DNA of 64,000 bases, from NCBI RefSeq assembly GCF_000214215.1, contig NC_015559.1, forward strand, positions 124,001 to 188,000, in the 5' to 3' direction. The stretch is from Marinomonas posidonica IVIA-Po-181 (GTDB lineage: Bacteria; Pseudomonadota; Gammaproteobacteria; Pseudomonadales; Marinomonadaceae). Below the pieces are notes generated by a model, which made no database searches, was not told the origin of the DNA, and was given only the letters and a program-made list of their open reading frames with translations. This document shows positions 16,425 to 25,198 of the stretch, piece by piece; positions within the stretch are counted from its first letter, which is position 1, and each line of letters begins with the position of its first letter. Both the position numbers and the translations under genes were made by a program.

Positions 16425-17336
16425 TTAGATAGGTTCGACCGGTTGAATAGGCTTACGGCGAGCGTTGCGCAGGCGACGAATGGAATCAAAAATCAACATA
16501 GCCAAAGCCGACCAGATTAAAACAAAGGTGATGAGCTTGTCGGAGCTGAGAGGTTCGTCATACACAAATACCGCTAGGATAAACATGCCTGTGGGACCTA
16601 TGTATTGCATAAAGCCTAATGTCGACATGTTGACACGGTTCGCGGCCGCTGCAAAACACATTAATGGCACCATGGTGACGGGCCCTGAGGCGAACAATAA
16701 CCAATTAATGGTGGCATTATTATCCAGTAAGTTGGCGGTTGGAGATGGGCTTAGAAGCAGATAAATGATGGCAATTGGCAGCATAAAGCTGGTTTCAATG
16801 GCCATCCCAGTGAAGCTGTCGACCGCGGCTTTTTTGCGTATTAGTCCGTAGACGCCGAATGTGACGGCTAAGACAAGCGCAACCCATGGAAGAGAACCAA
16901 ATTGGAATACTTCAAACACCACAGCACAAAAGCACAAGGCAACGGCGAGCTGTCGAATGGGATCAAGTTTTTCTTTAAAAAATACGACACCTAATAAAAT
17001 GCTGATCAAAGGGTTGATGTAATACCCTAAGCTGGCACTGAGCATTTGATTATTTTGTACTGCCCATATAAACGTCCCCCAGTTAAATCCAATTAATAGG
17101 GTAGAGGCGAGCATCGACATGAGAACTTTTTTCGAGGTCAGAGCCGTGATGAGAGCTTTGCTGTATCTCAGTAGGAAGATCAGCACAAAGACCAAAATAC
17201 AGGACCAGATAATACGGTGGGCAAGGATTTCTTGTGCTGGAACAAACGACATCTCTTTAAAATAAATCGGGGCAATGGCCCAAAGAAAGAATGCAGTGAA
17301 AGCAAGCATAAGTCCGCTTTTTGAAGAGGCTGGCAT
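16425..17336 (-). CDS. rarD: RarD family EamA transporter
   Basis: A 303-residue inner-membrane protein with ten hydrophobic segments in two EamA halves. It matches E. coli RarD over FFLWAIAPIYFKEM, PAQEILAHRIIWS, NWGTFIWAVQNNQMLSASLGYYINPL and FQFGSLPWVALVLAVTFGVYGLIRKK. RarD was named for chloramphenicol sensitivity and its physiological substrate is unsettled. It is transcribed away from the FMN-riboswitch-controlled transporter gene. Confidence 0.9.
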   Translation of the reverse strand: MPASSKSGLMLAFTAFFLWAIAPIYFKEMSFVPAQEILAHRIIWSCILVFVLIFLLRYSKALITALTSKKVLMSMLASTLLIGFNWGTFIWAVQNNQMLSASLGYYINPLISILLGVVFFKEKLDPIRQLAVALCFCAVVFEVFQFGSLPWVALVLAVTFGVYGLIRKKAAVDSFTGMAIETSFMLPIAIIYLLLSPSPTANLLDNNATINWLLFASGPVTMVPLMCFAAAANRVNMSTLGFMQYIGPTGMFILAVFVYDEPLSSDKLITFVLIWSALAMLIFDSIRRLRNARRKPIQPVEPI

Positions 17337-17529
17337 ATTGATATTCCAAATCCTTATTAATGGACAGGCGAGTGTAGCGGAATATGAAGGACTTCCCTAG
17401 TCTTGTGAGTCGTATTTCCTGAATTCATAACATAAAGCATGAAATAGTCAGAGCTTTCCATAGTAATAGAGAAGCTATATTGCCTATCTAGAGCGATAAG
17501 GTTAAAGTTGGCAGATAAATTTCATAAAC

Positions 17530-17696
17530 ATCGAACTTCGGGGCGGGGCGAAATTCCCCACCGGCGGTGACTTTGAAAGTGATGAGCTTTCAAACAGCCC
17601 GCGAGCGCTTGAAACCCTATTAATGGGCTTTTAAGGTCAGCAGATCTGGTGTGATTCCAGAGCCGACGGTTACAGTCCGGATGATAGAAGATCGAC
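17530..17696 (+). ncRNA. FMN riboswitch (RFN element)
   Basis: The conserved RFN core is visible in order: GGGGCGGGGCGAAATTCCCC, CACCGGCGGTGA, a variable stem closed by GAGCTTTC, AGCCCGCGAGCG, a stem around TTAATGGGC, GGTCAGCAGATCTGGTG, TTCCAGAGCCGACGG and ACAGTCCGGATGATAGAAG. The outer TCGA arms at 17531 and 17692 close P1. It senses flavin mononucleotide and should turn off the transporter gene beginning at 17817 when FMN is plentiful. Confidence 0.95.
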
Positions 17697-17816
17697 CAAG
17701 GCAAAAGAACCTCCTTAATAGGGTGGGCTTTGTGCTGTTGCGTGCTTGCTGTGCGTGCAACTTGGTGTAGTCAGTTTCATCACCCCTGTGCATCTTATTT
17801 TTTGGAGAAAGCAAAG

Positions 17817-18752
17817 ATGGCAGGAACATTTTTTATCATGATCGCGTGCTTCACGTGGGCATTGGATACGTTAATTCGTTACCCTTTACTGGGCGCGGGT
17901 TATAGCACTCTGCAAATCGTTCTAATCGAACACCTTACGCTGGTTGTCTTTATTGCCCCTATGTTGTGGCGCTACCGTCATGTCTATCGGCATTTGTCGC
18001 TGGTGAGCTTATCTTGTCTGTTTTTTATTGGTGGTGTTGGCTCTGCCATTGGTACGCTGGCATTTACCGAGGCCTTTCAATATTTGAATCCAACGGTCGT
18101 GATTTTGTTGCAAAAATTGCAGCCTATTGTGGCCATTTTACTGGCTTTTTGGTTTCTCAAAGAGCGAATTGAAGGTCAATTTTTACAGTGGGCCGCGGTC
18201 ATATTACTGGGCAGTTTTGTGATGATGTGGCCAGACCTACGTCATCTTGGAGATGCTCAATGGCATTATTCGAATGACAGCATGAGCATTATAAAAGGTT
18301 ATGGATTTACCTTGATTGCCGTTATTGCTTGGGGAGCCGCAACCGTTTGTGGCAAGTATTTGTCTCATCAAAATGTGCCTGCAAATGCCATCATGTCTGG
18401 TCGCTTTGTGGCCGGTTTGTTGGTGCTGGCTCCCTTGGCCTTGGTGCAAGCTGAGACCTTGGTGAGTATGCAAATTTCGGATTTAGGTTTGGCTATCTTG
18501 ATGGCCTTGTTGAGCGGTTTCATTGGTATGTGGTTTTATTATCAAGGTCTAAAAACTGTACCAGCACAATTAGCAACCCTTGCAGAACTGTCTTTTCCTG
18601 TTTTTGCCGCCGCTATTAATTGGCTCTTCCTTGATATGGGCTTAACGGTTTATCAAATTATTGGTGGGCTAATGCTTATTCTTGGCAACATTGGCTTGCG
18701 TATGAAAGAGCTGCGAAAGACAGAGTTAAACGTGGTATCCCAGAGAATCTAA
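17817..18752 (+). CDS. DMT-superfamily transporter under FMN riboswitch, probable riboflavin importer
   Basis: A 311-residue inner-membrane protein with ten hydrophobic segments in two EamA repeats (residues about 5-140 and 160-300). TTGGAGA lies 9 nt ahead of the ATG at 17817, which gives the expected short cytoplasmic start MAGTFFIMIACFTWALD. The FMN riboswitch directly upstream is the main functional evidence: DMT carriers in this position (RibN, ImpX types) import riboflavin. Which of these subfamilies it belongs to cannot be told by eye. The gene ends before a long hairpin and appears monocistronic. Confidence 0.82.
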   Translation: MAGTFFIMIACFTWALDTLIRYPLLGAGYSTLQIVLIEHLTLVVFIAPMLWRYRHVYRHLSLVSLSCLFFIGGVGSAIGTLAFTEAFQYLNPTVVILLQKLQPIVAILLAFWFLKERIEGQFLQWAAVILLGSFVMMWPDLRHLGDAQWHYSNDSMSIIKGYGFTLIAVIAWGAATVCGKYLSHQNVPANAIMSGRFVAGLLVLAPLALVQAETLVSMQISDLGLAILMALLSGFIGMWFYYQGLKTVPAQLATLAELSFPVFAAAINWLFLDMGLTVYQIIGGLMLILGNIGLRMKELRKTELNVVSQRI

Positions 18753-18768
18753 GTGGCGGATTTAGATC

Positions 18769-18813
18769 TGGACGACGACATACTCAGTCGTGTTACGAGT
18801 AAGTCGTCGTCCA
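18769..18813 (+). terminator. Long stem-loop after the riboflavin-transporter gene
   Basis: TGGACGACGACATACTC (18769-18785) pairs with GAGTAAGTCGTCGTCCA (18797-18813) with one mismatch, around an 11-nt loop. It begins 16 bp after the stop codon. There is no long U-tract, so termination strength is uncertain. Confidence 0.55.
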
Positions 18814-18957
18814 CAGTCGCCTTTCCTTATTTATTGCAATAATGGACCGACCAGGCTTGTCTTTTCTTCCTTGTTTTGAACTAGAATAGCGCAGTCAAAT
18901 TTTGTCCAAAGGGTCAATTATTTTAAATTCGCCCAGATCCAGTTTATAGGAAACCGA

Positions 18958-20160
18958 ATGTCAGAGATTCAATCCCCCGTTACCGTATCGAACACTCAGT
19001 GGTTAGAGGTCACTTTGTTGTGGGTGGCTGGGGTGTCGGCAGCGATGCAGTTTGCCAAGTTTTCAGTATCCTTTGAGGCATTGTTGGCACACTATCAACA
19101 AGGTGCGACATTAACGGGGATGTCGCTTTCTGTGGTTGGCATTGCTGGACTCATCTTTGGTGTATCCGCTGGCATGATAGCGAGTCGCTTTGGCTACTTG
19201 AGGGTTTTGGTAGGTGCACTTCTATTGGGAGGGGTCTTGTCGTTTATTCAATCGACTCTGCCACCTTTCAATGTGTTATTGGTAACTCGCATACTCGAAG
19301 GCTTTTCTCAGTTAGGGGTTGTGGTCGCCGCGCCAACCTTGATTGCTAAGTTGAGCGCTCCTCAACATAAATCCTTAACCATGGGAATTTGGGGCACCTT
19401 TTTTGGGGTGGCTTTTGCCGTGTGTGGTGGCTTAGGTAAGAACATTTTAGACACCCATGGACTCGGTGCTGTTTTCTTGAATCATGGATTTTTGATCACC
19501 GGAATGGGCGTCATTTTATTTTTGGTTTTGAAAAACAACCCAGTATTGGTTCTAGCACCCGTGGCGTCGAATCAAGGCAGTGTGTTGGCGCAAATGTTAC
19601 GTATTTATCAGAACCCAAGAGCCTTACTGCCAAGTTTGGTCTTCTTGTTTTATACCTGTACCCTAGTGTCCGTTTTAACCTATGTGCCTAGCCTAATTGA
19701 AGATAAAACCTTGCATAAAAGCATGCTGGTGATTCTACCCTTGCTAAGCACAGGTGGTACGTTTCTAGCAGGGGCCATTGCTCAGTATTTGATGCGCCCA
19801 CAACGGGTGGCTTTCATTGCTTACCTTGGTGTGGCTTTGGCCGGTATAAGTTTATTATGGGTGGCGGACATGCCCTGGTTGTTTGCGATTCTGCTAGGGA
19901 CAATGGTGTTATGCCTTGGGATGATTCCTGGTGCGTCACTGGCGATGATCCCAACACTGGCGCGCAACCCAGCAGAGCAAGCTCAGGGTTATGGACTATT
20001 GGCTCAGTTTGGTAATTTGGGGGCCACCATTGGACCGCCAAGTTATGCAGCTTTAATGACCTTGTTTGGTTTGCCTGGGATTGTCGGTTTGGTGTCCTTA
20101 ATCTGTGTCTTTGGCGTATTATTTAGTCTGTTAGCCAATCGAATCAAAGCAAGCGTCTAA
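18958..20160 (+). CDS. MFS transporter of unknown substrate
   Basis: A 400-residue, twelve-helix major facilitator. The loop between helices 2 and 3 reads GMIASRFGYLRVLVGALL, a shortened form of the MFS motif, and RILEGFSQLGVVVAAPTLIAKL lies in helix 4. The central loop near residue 200 is short. It resembles the CynX/NimT-like and other drug or anion carriers, but nothing identifies a substrate. It has its own upstream spacer and a strong hairpin after its stop, so it is probably monocistronic. Confidence 0.85.
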   Translation: MSEIQSPVTVSNTQWLEVTLLWVAGVSAAMQFAKFSVSFEALLAHYQQGATLTGMSLSVVGIAGLIFGVSAGMIASRFGYLRVLVGALLLGGVLSFIQSTLPPFNVLLVTRILEGFSQLGVVVAAPTLIAKLSAPQHKSLTMGIWGTFFGVAFAVCGGLGKNILDTHGLGAVFLNHGFLITGMGVILFLVLKNNPVLVLAPVASNQGSVLAQMLRIYQNPRALLPSLVFLFYTCTLVSVLTYVPSLIEDKTLHKSMLVILPLLSTGGTFLAGAIAQYLMRPQRVAFIAYLGVALAGISLLWVADMPWLFAILLGTMVLCLGMIPGASLAMIPTLARNPAEQAQGYGLLAQFGNLGATIGPPSYAALMTLFGLPGIVGLVSLICVFGVLFSLLANRIKASV

Positions 20161-20187
20161 TCCTTTCTGGTTGAATGAGTTCTCCAT

Positions 20188-20220
20188 ACTATGACAAAGA
20201 ATGTCTTTCTTTGTCATAGT
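20188..20220 (+). terminator. Perfect 14-bp hairpin after the MFS gene
   Basis: ACTATGACAAAGAA (20188-20201) and its reverse complement (20207-20220) enclose a 5-nt loop, 27 bp after the MFS stop codon. No U-run follows, so the terminator role is inferred from position. Confidence 0.55.
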
Positions 20221-20349
20221 GCACCAAGTGGTCATTTCCTTTTCCCATTGTTTTTCCATTATGCTGTAAGAATGGTCTACCTTAGTCAGTCTAACCTGCT
20301 AAGGATAGAATCAAATTAATGACCCTAACTGGGCGTTGTGAGGTAATGA

Positions 20350-22500
20350 ATGAAGAAAACAGGATTATTGGTACTCATTGCTTTACTGGCAGCTGGCTTT
20401 TTTTATTTTGATTTACACCAGTTGTTGACACTGTCTGGTTTAAAATCTGGTCTAGTGCAATTCGAAGCATGGCGCAGTGCTAGCCCTATTCTAGTGGGCG
20501 GCGTTTTTCTATTGATGTATGTGCTAGTGACAGCACTTTCCTTGCCTGGAGCGGCCATCATGACGTTGGCGGCTGGTGCTTTATTTGGTTTAGGTTGGGG
20601 GCTGTTAATTGTGTCCTTTGCCAGTTCCATTGGCGCTACATTGGCCTTTTTAGTCTCCCGTTATTTGTTGCAAGATATGGTGCAATCCAAGTTTGCTGAT
20701 CGGCTCATGGCCATTAATCAAGGGGTGGAAAAAGAAGGCGCGTTTTACCTTTTCACCTTACGCTTGGTTCCTGTTTTCCCTTTCTTCTTAATTAATTTAT
20801 TGATGGGTTTAACGCGTATCCGGGCGTTGACCTTTTACTGGGTGAGTCAGCTAGGCATGTTGGCGGGGACTCTGGTGTATGTGAACGCAGGAACGCAATT
20901 GGGTCAAATTGACAGTTTATCCGGTATTTTATCGCCTTCATTGTTGTTTTCATTTGTTCTGCTTGGAGTGTTTCCTTTAGTGGCTAAAAAGAGTTTGAAT
21001 TGGCTAAAAGGACGACGAGTGTACGCGGGTTACTCTAACCCCAAGACGTTTGATCGAAATATGATTGTTATTGGTGCGGGTGCTGGTGGATTAGTGAGTG
21101 CTTACATTGCGGCGGCGGTTAAGGCAAAGGTGACCTTGATTGAAGCGCACAAAATGGGGGGCGACTGCTTAAATTATGGCTGTGTCCCGAGCAAGGCACT
21201 GATTAAAAGCGCGAAAGTGGCCAACCAGATTCGCCATGCAGAGCATTATGGTTTGCAGAGTAGTGAGCCAAGCTTTTCGTTCCAGCAAGTGATGGCGCGA
21301 GTTCAAGATGTGGTGCGTCAAGTGGAACCTCATGACAGTGTGGAACGTTACACTGAGTTAGGGGTGGATGTGGTTCAAGGTTATGCCAAGTTAATTGACC
21401 CATGGACAGTGGAAATCCAGCTAAATGAGGGCGGTACGCAACGTATGACCGCTCGCAGTATTGTGTTAGCAACTGGAGCGCGTCCATTTATTCTCAAATT
21501 AGAAGGCCTTGAAGACGTAGGGTATTTGACCAGTGATACCTTGTGGGAGGCTTTCTCTAAGCGCGACACACCTCCTAAGCGTTTGGTGATTCTTGGTGGT
21601 GGCCCAATTGGTTGTGAGTTAGCTCAAAGCTTTGCCAGACTAGGATCTGAGGTGATTCAGGTGGAACGTTCTCAACGCTTAATGGCACGAGAGGACGAAG
21701 AAGTTTCGGAGCTAGTGGAAACCTCTTTACTTCAAGATGGTGTGGCGGTTCTGACGTCTCATACGGCGTTGCGTTGTGAGCGTGATGGCGACGTAAAGCG
21801 CATTGTGGTTGAGCATGAAGGCGAAGAGCGAGTTATTGAATTTGATGAGCTGATTTGTGCGGTGGGTCGTGAAGCCAGATTAGAAGGTTATGGTTTGGAA
21901 AATCTGGGCATCGAAACAAAAGGAACCATTGTTACTAATGACTATTTAGAAACCCTGTACCCAAATATTTATGCCGCAGGTGACGTGGCTGGACCATATC
22001 AATTTACCCATGTGGCGGCGCATCAAGCTTGGTACGCAGCCGTGAATGCATTGTTTGGTTCGTTAAAACGCTTCCGTGTGGATTACCGAGTGATTCCTTG
22101 GACGACTTTCATCGACCCAGAAGTGGCGCGTGTTGGCCTAAGTGAGCAGGATGCGAAAGTCAAAGGCGTGGCCTACGAAGTGGTGCGTTATGGCTTGGAT
22201 GATTTAGATCGTGCCATTGCAGATGGGGCGCGAACGGGTTTCGTGAAGGTTTTGACTGTGCCTGGCAAAGACAAAATTTTGGGGGTCACCATTGTTGGTG
22301 AACACGCTGGTGATTTGTTGGCGGAATTTGTCTTAGCCATGAAGCATGGTCTTGGTTTGAATAAGATTTTAGGCACGATTCACACTTATCCTACTTGGGC
22401 GGAAGCCAATAAATATGCCGCCGGAGAATGGAAGCGTGCACATGCACCTGCCAAAATACTGAACTGGCTTGAGAAGTACCACAGTTGGCGTCGAGGCTAG
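20350..22500 (+). CDS. TVP38/TMEM64 membrane domain fused to a mercuric-reductase-like flavoprotein
   Basis: A 716-residue natural fusion. Residues 1 to about 225 carry a DedA/TVP38-type membrane domain (SLPGAAIMTLAAGALFGLGWG, RLVPVFPFFLINLLMGLTRI). From about 235 a pyridine nucleotide-disulfide oxidoreductase follows: FAD-binding MIVIGAGAGGLVSAYIAAA, redox-active GGDCLNYGCVPSKALIK (CxxxxC), NAD(P)-binding VILGGGPIGCELAQ, AAGDVAGPYQFTHVAAHQA and the C-terminal dimer interface HTYPTWAEA. The vicinal cysteines needed for mercury reduction are absent at the C-terminus, so Hg(II) is an unlikely substrate. The DUF547 gene 4 bp downstream is probably a partner. Confidence 0.92.
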   Translation: MKKTGLLVLIALLAAGFFYFDLHQLLTLSGLKSGLVQFEAWRSASPILVGGVFLLMYVLVTALSLPGAAIMTLAAGALFGLGWGLLIVSFASSIGATLAFLVSRYLLQDMVQSKFADRLMAINQGVEKEGAFYLFTLRLVPVFPFFLINLLMGLTRIRALTFYWVSQLGMLAGTLVYVNAGTQLGQIDSLSGILSPSLLFSFVLLGVFPLVAKKSLNWLKGRRVYAGYSNPKTFDRNMIVIGAGAGGLVSAYIAAAVKAKVTLIEAHKMGGDCLNYGCVPSKALIKSAKVANQIRHAEHYGLQSSEPSFSFQQVMARVQDVVRQVEPHDSVERYTELGVDVVQGYAKLIDPWTVEIQLNEGGTQRMTARSIVLATGARPFILKLEGLEDVGYLTSDTLWEAFSKRDTPPKRLVILGGGPIGCELAQSFARLGSEVIQVERSQRLMAREDEEVSELVETSLLQDGVAVLTSHTALRCERDGDVKRIVVEHEGEERVIEFDELICAVGREARLEGYGLENLGIETKGTIVTNDYLETLYPNIYAAGDVAGPYQFTHVAAHQAWYAAVNALFGSLKRFRVDYRVIPWTTFIDPEVARVGLSEQDAKVKGVAYEVVRYGLDDLDRAIADGARTGFVKVLTVPGKDKILGVTIVGEHAGDLLAEFVLAMKHGLGLNKILGTIHTYPTWAEANKYAAGEWKRAHAPAKILNWLEKYHSWRRG

Positions 22501-22504
22501 GCTG

Positions 22505-23311
22505 ATGAAAACTTGGTTATTGGTGACGTCTATACTGATTGGTTTATTCAGTCAGTCGCTTAGCGCAGCAGAGGATGGTTTTGATCATACGGAATGGGGG
22601 CAATTGCTCAAACAGCACGTGAGAGTGTTACAGGGCGGACAAACGACGCAGGTAGATTATCAGGGCTTTGCTGAGGAGCAGATGAATCTCAATGCTTATT
22701 TAGATCGTTTGTCTGAGGTGTCACGTTCGCATTTTGATACTTGGTCAACAGCGGAGCAGTTGGCGTTCTTGATTAATGCTTATAATGCTTGGACGGTTGC
22801 CTTGATCCTCACGCAATGGCCTGATCTTGAGTCGATCAAAGATCTCGGAAGCCTCTTCCGTTCGCCTTGGTCAAAAGACATGGTGTCACTCTTTGGTGAC
22901 ATGGTCTCTTTGGATGACATCGAGCACAAGATGATACGTGGGTCGGATCGTTACCAAGATCCACGCATACACTTTGTCGTCAATTGTGCCAGCATTGGCT
23001 GCCCAGCGTTACGGGCTGAAGCCTATCAGGGCCAAAAGTTAGAGGTCCAACTCAATGAACAAACGCGCCTATTTTTATCCGATGTTAGTCGTAATCGACT
23101 AGAAGACGGTGAGTTGAAACTCTCGTCAATCTTCAAATGGTATAAACAAGACTTTGAGAAAGGTTGGTCAGGTTATGCTTCCTTAGAGTCGTTCTTGTTG
23201 GATTATGTCGTTGAATTGTCATTGGACGCACGGGCTATTCAGGCGTTGAAAAATGGTGATCTGGATATTGTCTATCTAGATTATGATTGGGCCTTGAATG
23301 TAACACCTTGA
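22505..23311 (+). CDS. Secreted DUF547 protein
   Basis: A 268-residue protein with a signal peptide (MKTWLLVTSILIGLFSQSLSAAE). The DUF547 core is clear: QLAFLINAYNAWTVALIL near residue 88 and DPRIHFVVNCASIGCPALRAEAY near 155, with two conserved cysteines. GAGG precedes the ATG at 22505; the longer frame from 22469 overlaps the fusion gene and has no site. DUF547 proteins have no agreed function, though some resemble transglutaminase-like folds. The tight spacing to the TVP38-oxidoreductase fusion suggests a joint envelope redox role. Confidence 0.88.
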   Translation: MKTWLLVTSILIGLFSQSLSAAEDGFDHTEWGQLLKQHVRVLQGGQTTQVDYQGFAEEQMNLNAYLDRLSEVSRSHFDTWSTAEQLAFLINAYNAWTVALILTQWPDLESIKDLGSLFRSPWSKDMVSLFGDMVSLDDIEHKMIRGSDRYQDPRIHFVVNCASIGCPALRAEAYQGQKLEVQLNEQTRLFLSDVSRNRLEDGELKLSSIFKWYKQDFEKGWSGYASLESFLLDYVVELSLDARAIQALKNGDLDIVYLDYDWALNVTP

Positions 23312-23321
23312 TAATCTGATT

Positions 23322-23356
23322 TTTTACGTCTTGTTTAATATTATCGAGACGTAAAA
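23322..23356. terminator. Bidirectional terminator-like hairpin
   Basis: TTTTACGTCT (23322-23331) and AGACGTAAAA (23347-23356) pair across a 15-nt loop between the convergent DUF547 and LysR genes; one arm lies in the last codons of the LysR gene. T/A-rich flanks make it terminator-like. Confidence 0.4.
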
Positions 23357-24237
23357 GATCGCATCATTTCCCAGAACAAATTAACTTGGTAACTATGAGT
23401 TTGCTGTCGTAGTCGTACCATGTAGATAGGCACGTGATTACGTGACATGAAATTGTCTACTTCTATTGGCACTAACTGCTCGTTTTCCAACTCCGAAAGA
23501 ATCATGTGTTTTGGCATTCTCGCCCACCCCATGCTATTGAGTAACAGGCTCTTTTTAGCCTGAAAATCGTTCACATACCAACGTTTTCCGGTTGTTAATA
23601 CATGCCTGTGTCCATGGCTTGAGCCATCGCTGGCAGTATTGATGACGAGAATTTGTGGAAGCAGTTGTAGAGACGCTTGTTTGACCTTGTGGGCGTTTAG
23701 ATTAAGTTGTTCAAGTAAGTTTGAACTCATGACAGTAATCATTTCCATTTTATAGAGTTCCAGTAACGAATGCCGATCATCTAAGCCATATCTTGGGCCA
23801 ATGGTAACGTCACATTTTCCCTTGGCGAGTTTATCTTGCAAACCATACAAATGATCGGTTGTGATCTCTAAGTCGACTTCAGGGTATTGCTGTTGGAATG
23901 CTTGAATGCGTTTTATACAGTCTGGATCCAGGCTCATTTGGCTTAAACAAAGATGCAGTGGCGGCGTATCGACGCCCTTCGCCAAATCATGCCCCAAGGA
24001 CTCTAGCTGAATGACTTGCGACATGAGTTTTTTCGCCTGCCTGAAAAAGGCATGACCTTCAGGTGTCAAGCCTGGGCGATAACTATTGCGATCAAACAAG
24101 GTAATGTCATATTGGTTTTCCAGCGCTTTGATGGCAGCACTGACACTCGGTTGGGTCTTGTGAATGGCTTCGGCAGCAGAACGAAAACTGCCGGTTTCTA
24201 CCACTGCAATAAAGGCTTTGATCTGATCGATTTTCAT
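23341..24237 (-). CDS. LysR family transcriptional regulator
   Basis: A 298-residue regulator with the LysR winged helix at residues 1-60 (MKIDQIKAFIAVVETGSFRS, AAEAIHKTQPSVSAAIKALE) followed by the substrate-binding domain. GGAG lies 5 nt ahead of the ATG at 24237; a GTG at 24243 is less likely. It is transcribed divergently from a TauE/SafE exporter gene with a 125-bp shared promoter region, the classic arrangement for a LysR regulator controlling its neighbour. The effector is unknown. Confidence 0.9.
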   Translation of the reverse strand: MKIDQIKAFIAVVETGSFRSAAEAIHKTQPSVSAAIKALENQYDITLFDRNSYRPGLTPEGHAFFRQAKKLMSQVIQLESLGHDLAKGVDTPPLHLCLSQMSLDPDCIKRIQAFQQQYPEVDLEITTDHLYGLQDKLAKGKCDVTIGPRYGLDDRHSLLELYKMEMITVMSSNLLEQLNLNAHKVKQASLQLLPQILVINTASDGSSHGHRHVLTTGKRWYVNDFQAKKSLLLNSMGWARMPKHMILSELENEQLVPIEVDNFMSRNHVPIYMVRLRQQTHSYQVNLFWEMMRSFTSR

Positions 24238-24362
24238 AAGCACTCCAAGATGATCGTTTTTTCATATCGTTTTAATAGTAAAACGAGATTATTTATTTTT
24301 CATCAATTGCCTTATCATAAACCCATGAAATACAGATTAGATAAGGTGTGTAGGAGGTTTAT

Positions 24363-25088
24363 ATGGACACATCCATAGTGGTATTATTCCTCGCTGGATT
24401 AATTACTGGTTTTTCAAAATTCTCGGTCGGTGGTATGGGGCTTTTAGTGCTGCCGATTGTGATGATTGCGTTCCCTGGCCCTGAAGCCTTAGGGGTGTTG
24501 CTGCCACTGTATATTATTACGGACCTGATGGCGGTATCGAGTTATAAAAATAAGATTGCCTGGTCAGTACTGGCGCGTTTTTTACCCTTGGCGTTTATTG
24601 GTGTGATCACTGCGAGTCATTTCTTGGCGAACATTAATGCTGATCAGTTTATTGGTTTTCTAGGCTTCACTATCATTGCGATGATTGCATTGGGTTTGTA
24701 TCTGGATGTGCGACCCGCGTCTTTCATGCGTCGCCCATTGGCGGCTTATTCGATGGGCTTCTTTGGTGGGGTAGTGAGTATGATTGCTAACGCAGCAGGA
24801 CCATTGTTTAGTTTATTCTTACTTGAGCAGAAACTCGATAAAAAGACCTATGTTAGTACACGAGCATGGGCTTTCTTGATCATTAATTTATTGAAACTGC
24901 CTTTCTACATTGGTTTGGGGTTGCTTACTGCTAACAGTGCTGAAAGCAGTTTGTATGCCATACCTGGTTTGCTGGTGGGCTCCCTCATTGGTTACCACTT
25001 CTTGAAAAAGGTGCAGCCAACTCAGTTCAAATGGTTAATTCGAATTATGTCTACCATCGCGGCTTTCAAGCTGTTCCTATTTTCCTAG
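24363..25088 (+). CDS. TauE/SafE (DUF81) family membrane exporter
   Basis: A 241-residue inner-membrane protein with seven or eight hydrophobic segments. Family landmarks are GLITGFSKFSVGGMGLLVLPIV at the start and FFGGVVSMIANAAGPLFSLFLL near residue 140, the second half of the internal repeat. TauE/SafE proteins export sulfite, sulfoacetate or other small organosulfur anions. The divergent LysR gene is its probable regulator. AGGAGG lies about 5 nt before the ATG. Confidence 0.88.
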   Translation: MDTSIVVLFLAGLITGFSKFSVGGMGLLVLPIVMIAFPGPEALGVLLPLYIITDLMAVSSYKNKIAWSVLARFLPLAFIGVITASHFLANINADQFIGFLGFTIIAMIALGLYLDVRPASFMRRPLAAYSMGFFGGVVSMIANAAGPLFSLFLLEQKLDKKTYVSTRAWAFLIINLLKLPFYIGLGLLTANSAESSLYAIPGLLVGSLIGYHFLKKVQPTQFKWLIRIMSTIAAFKLFLFS

Positions 25089-25198
25089 CCTTCTTAAGTT
25101 AGTACAAAAATCATACAAAAAAGCCATCCTCGTTGCTTGTATTGGAAAGGGGGTTACGTATTACTTGTAGGCAATCGTGACCATTGGACTTAGGTCAC

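Noticed and set aside
17522-17829. Leftward ORFs across the flavin element
   Set aside because: The region is fully explained by the FMN riboswitch on the plus strand.
20350-22500. True mercuric reductase
   Set aside because: The CxxxxC site is present, but the C-terminal cysteine pair and any mer operon neighbours are missing.
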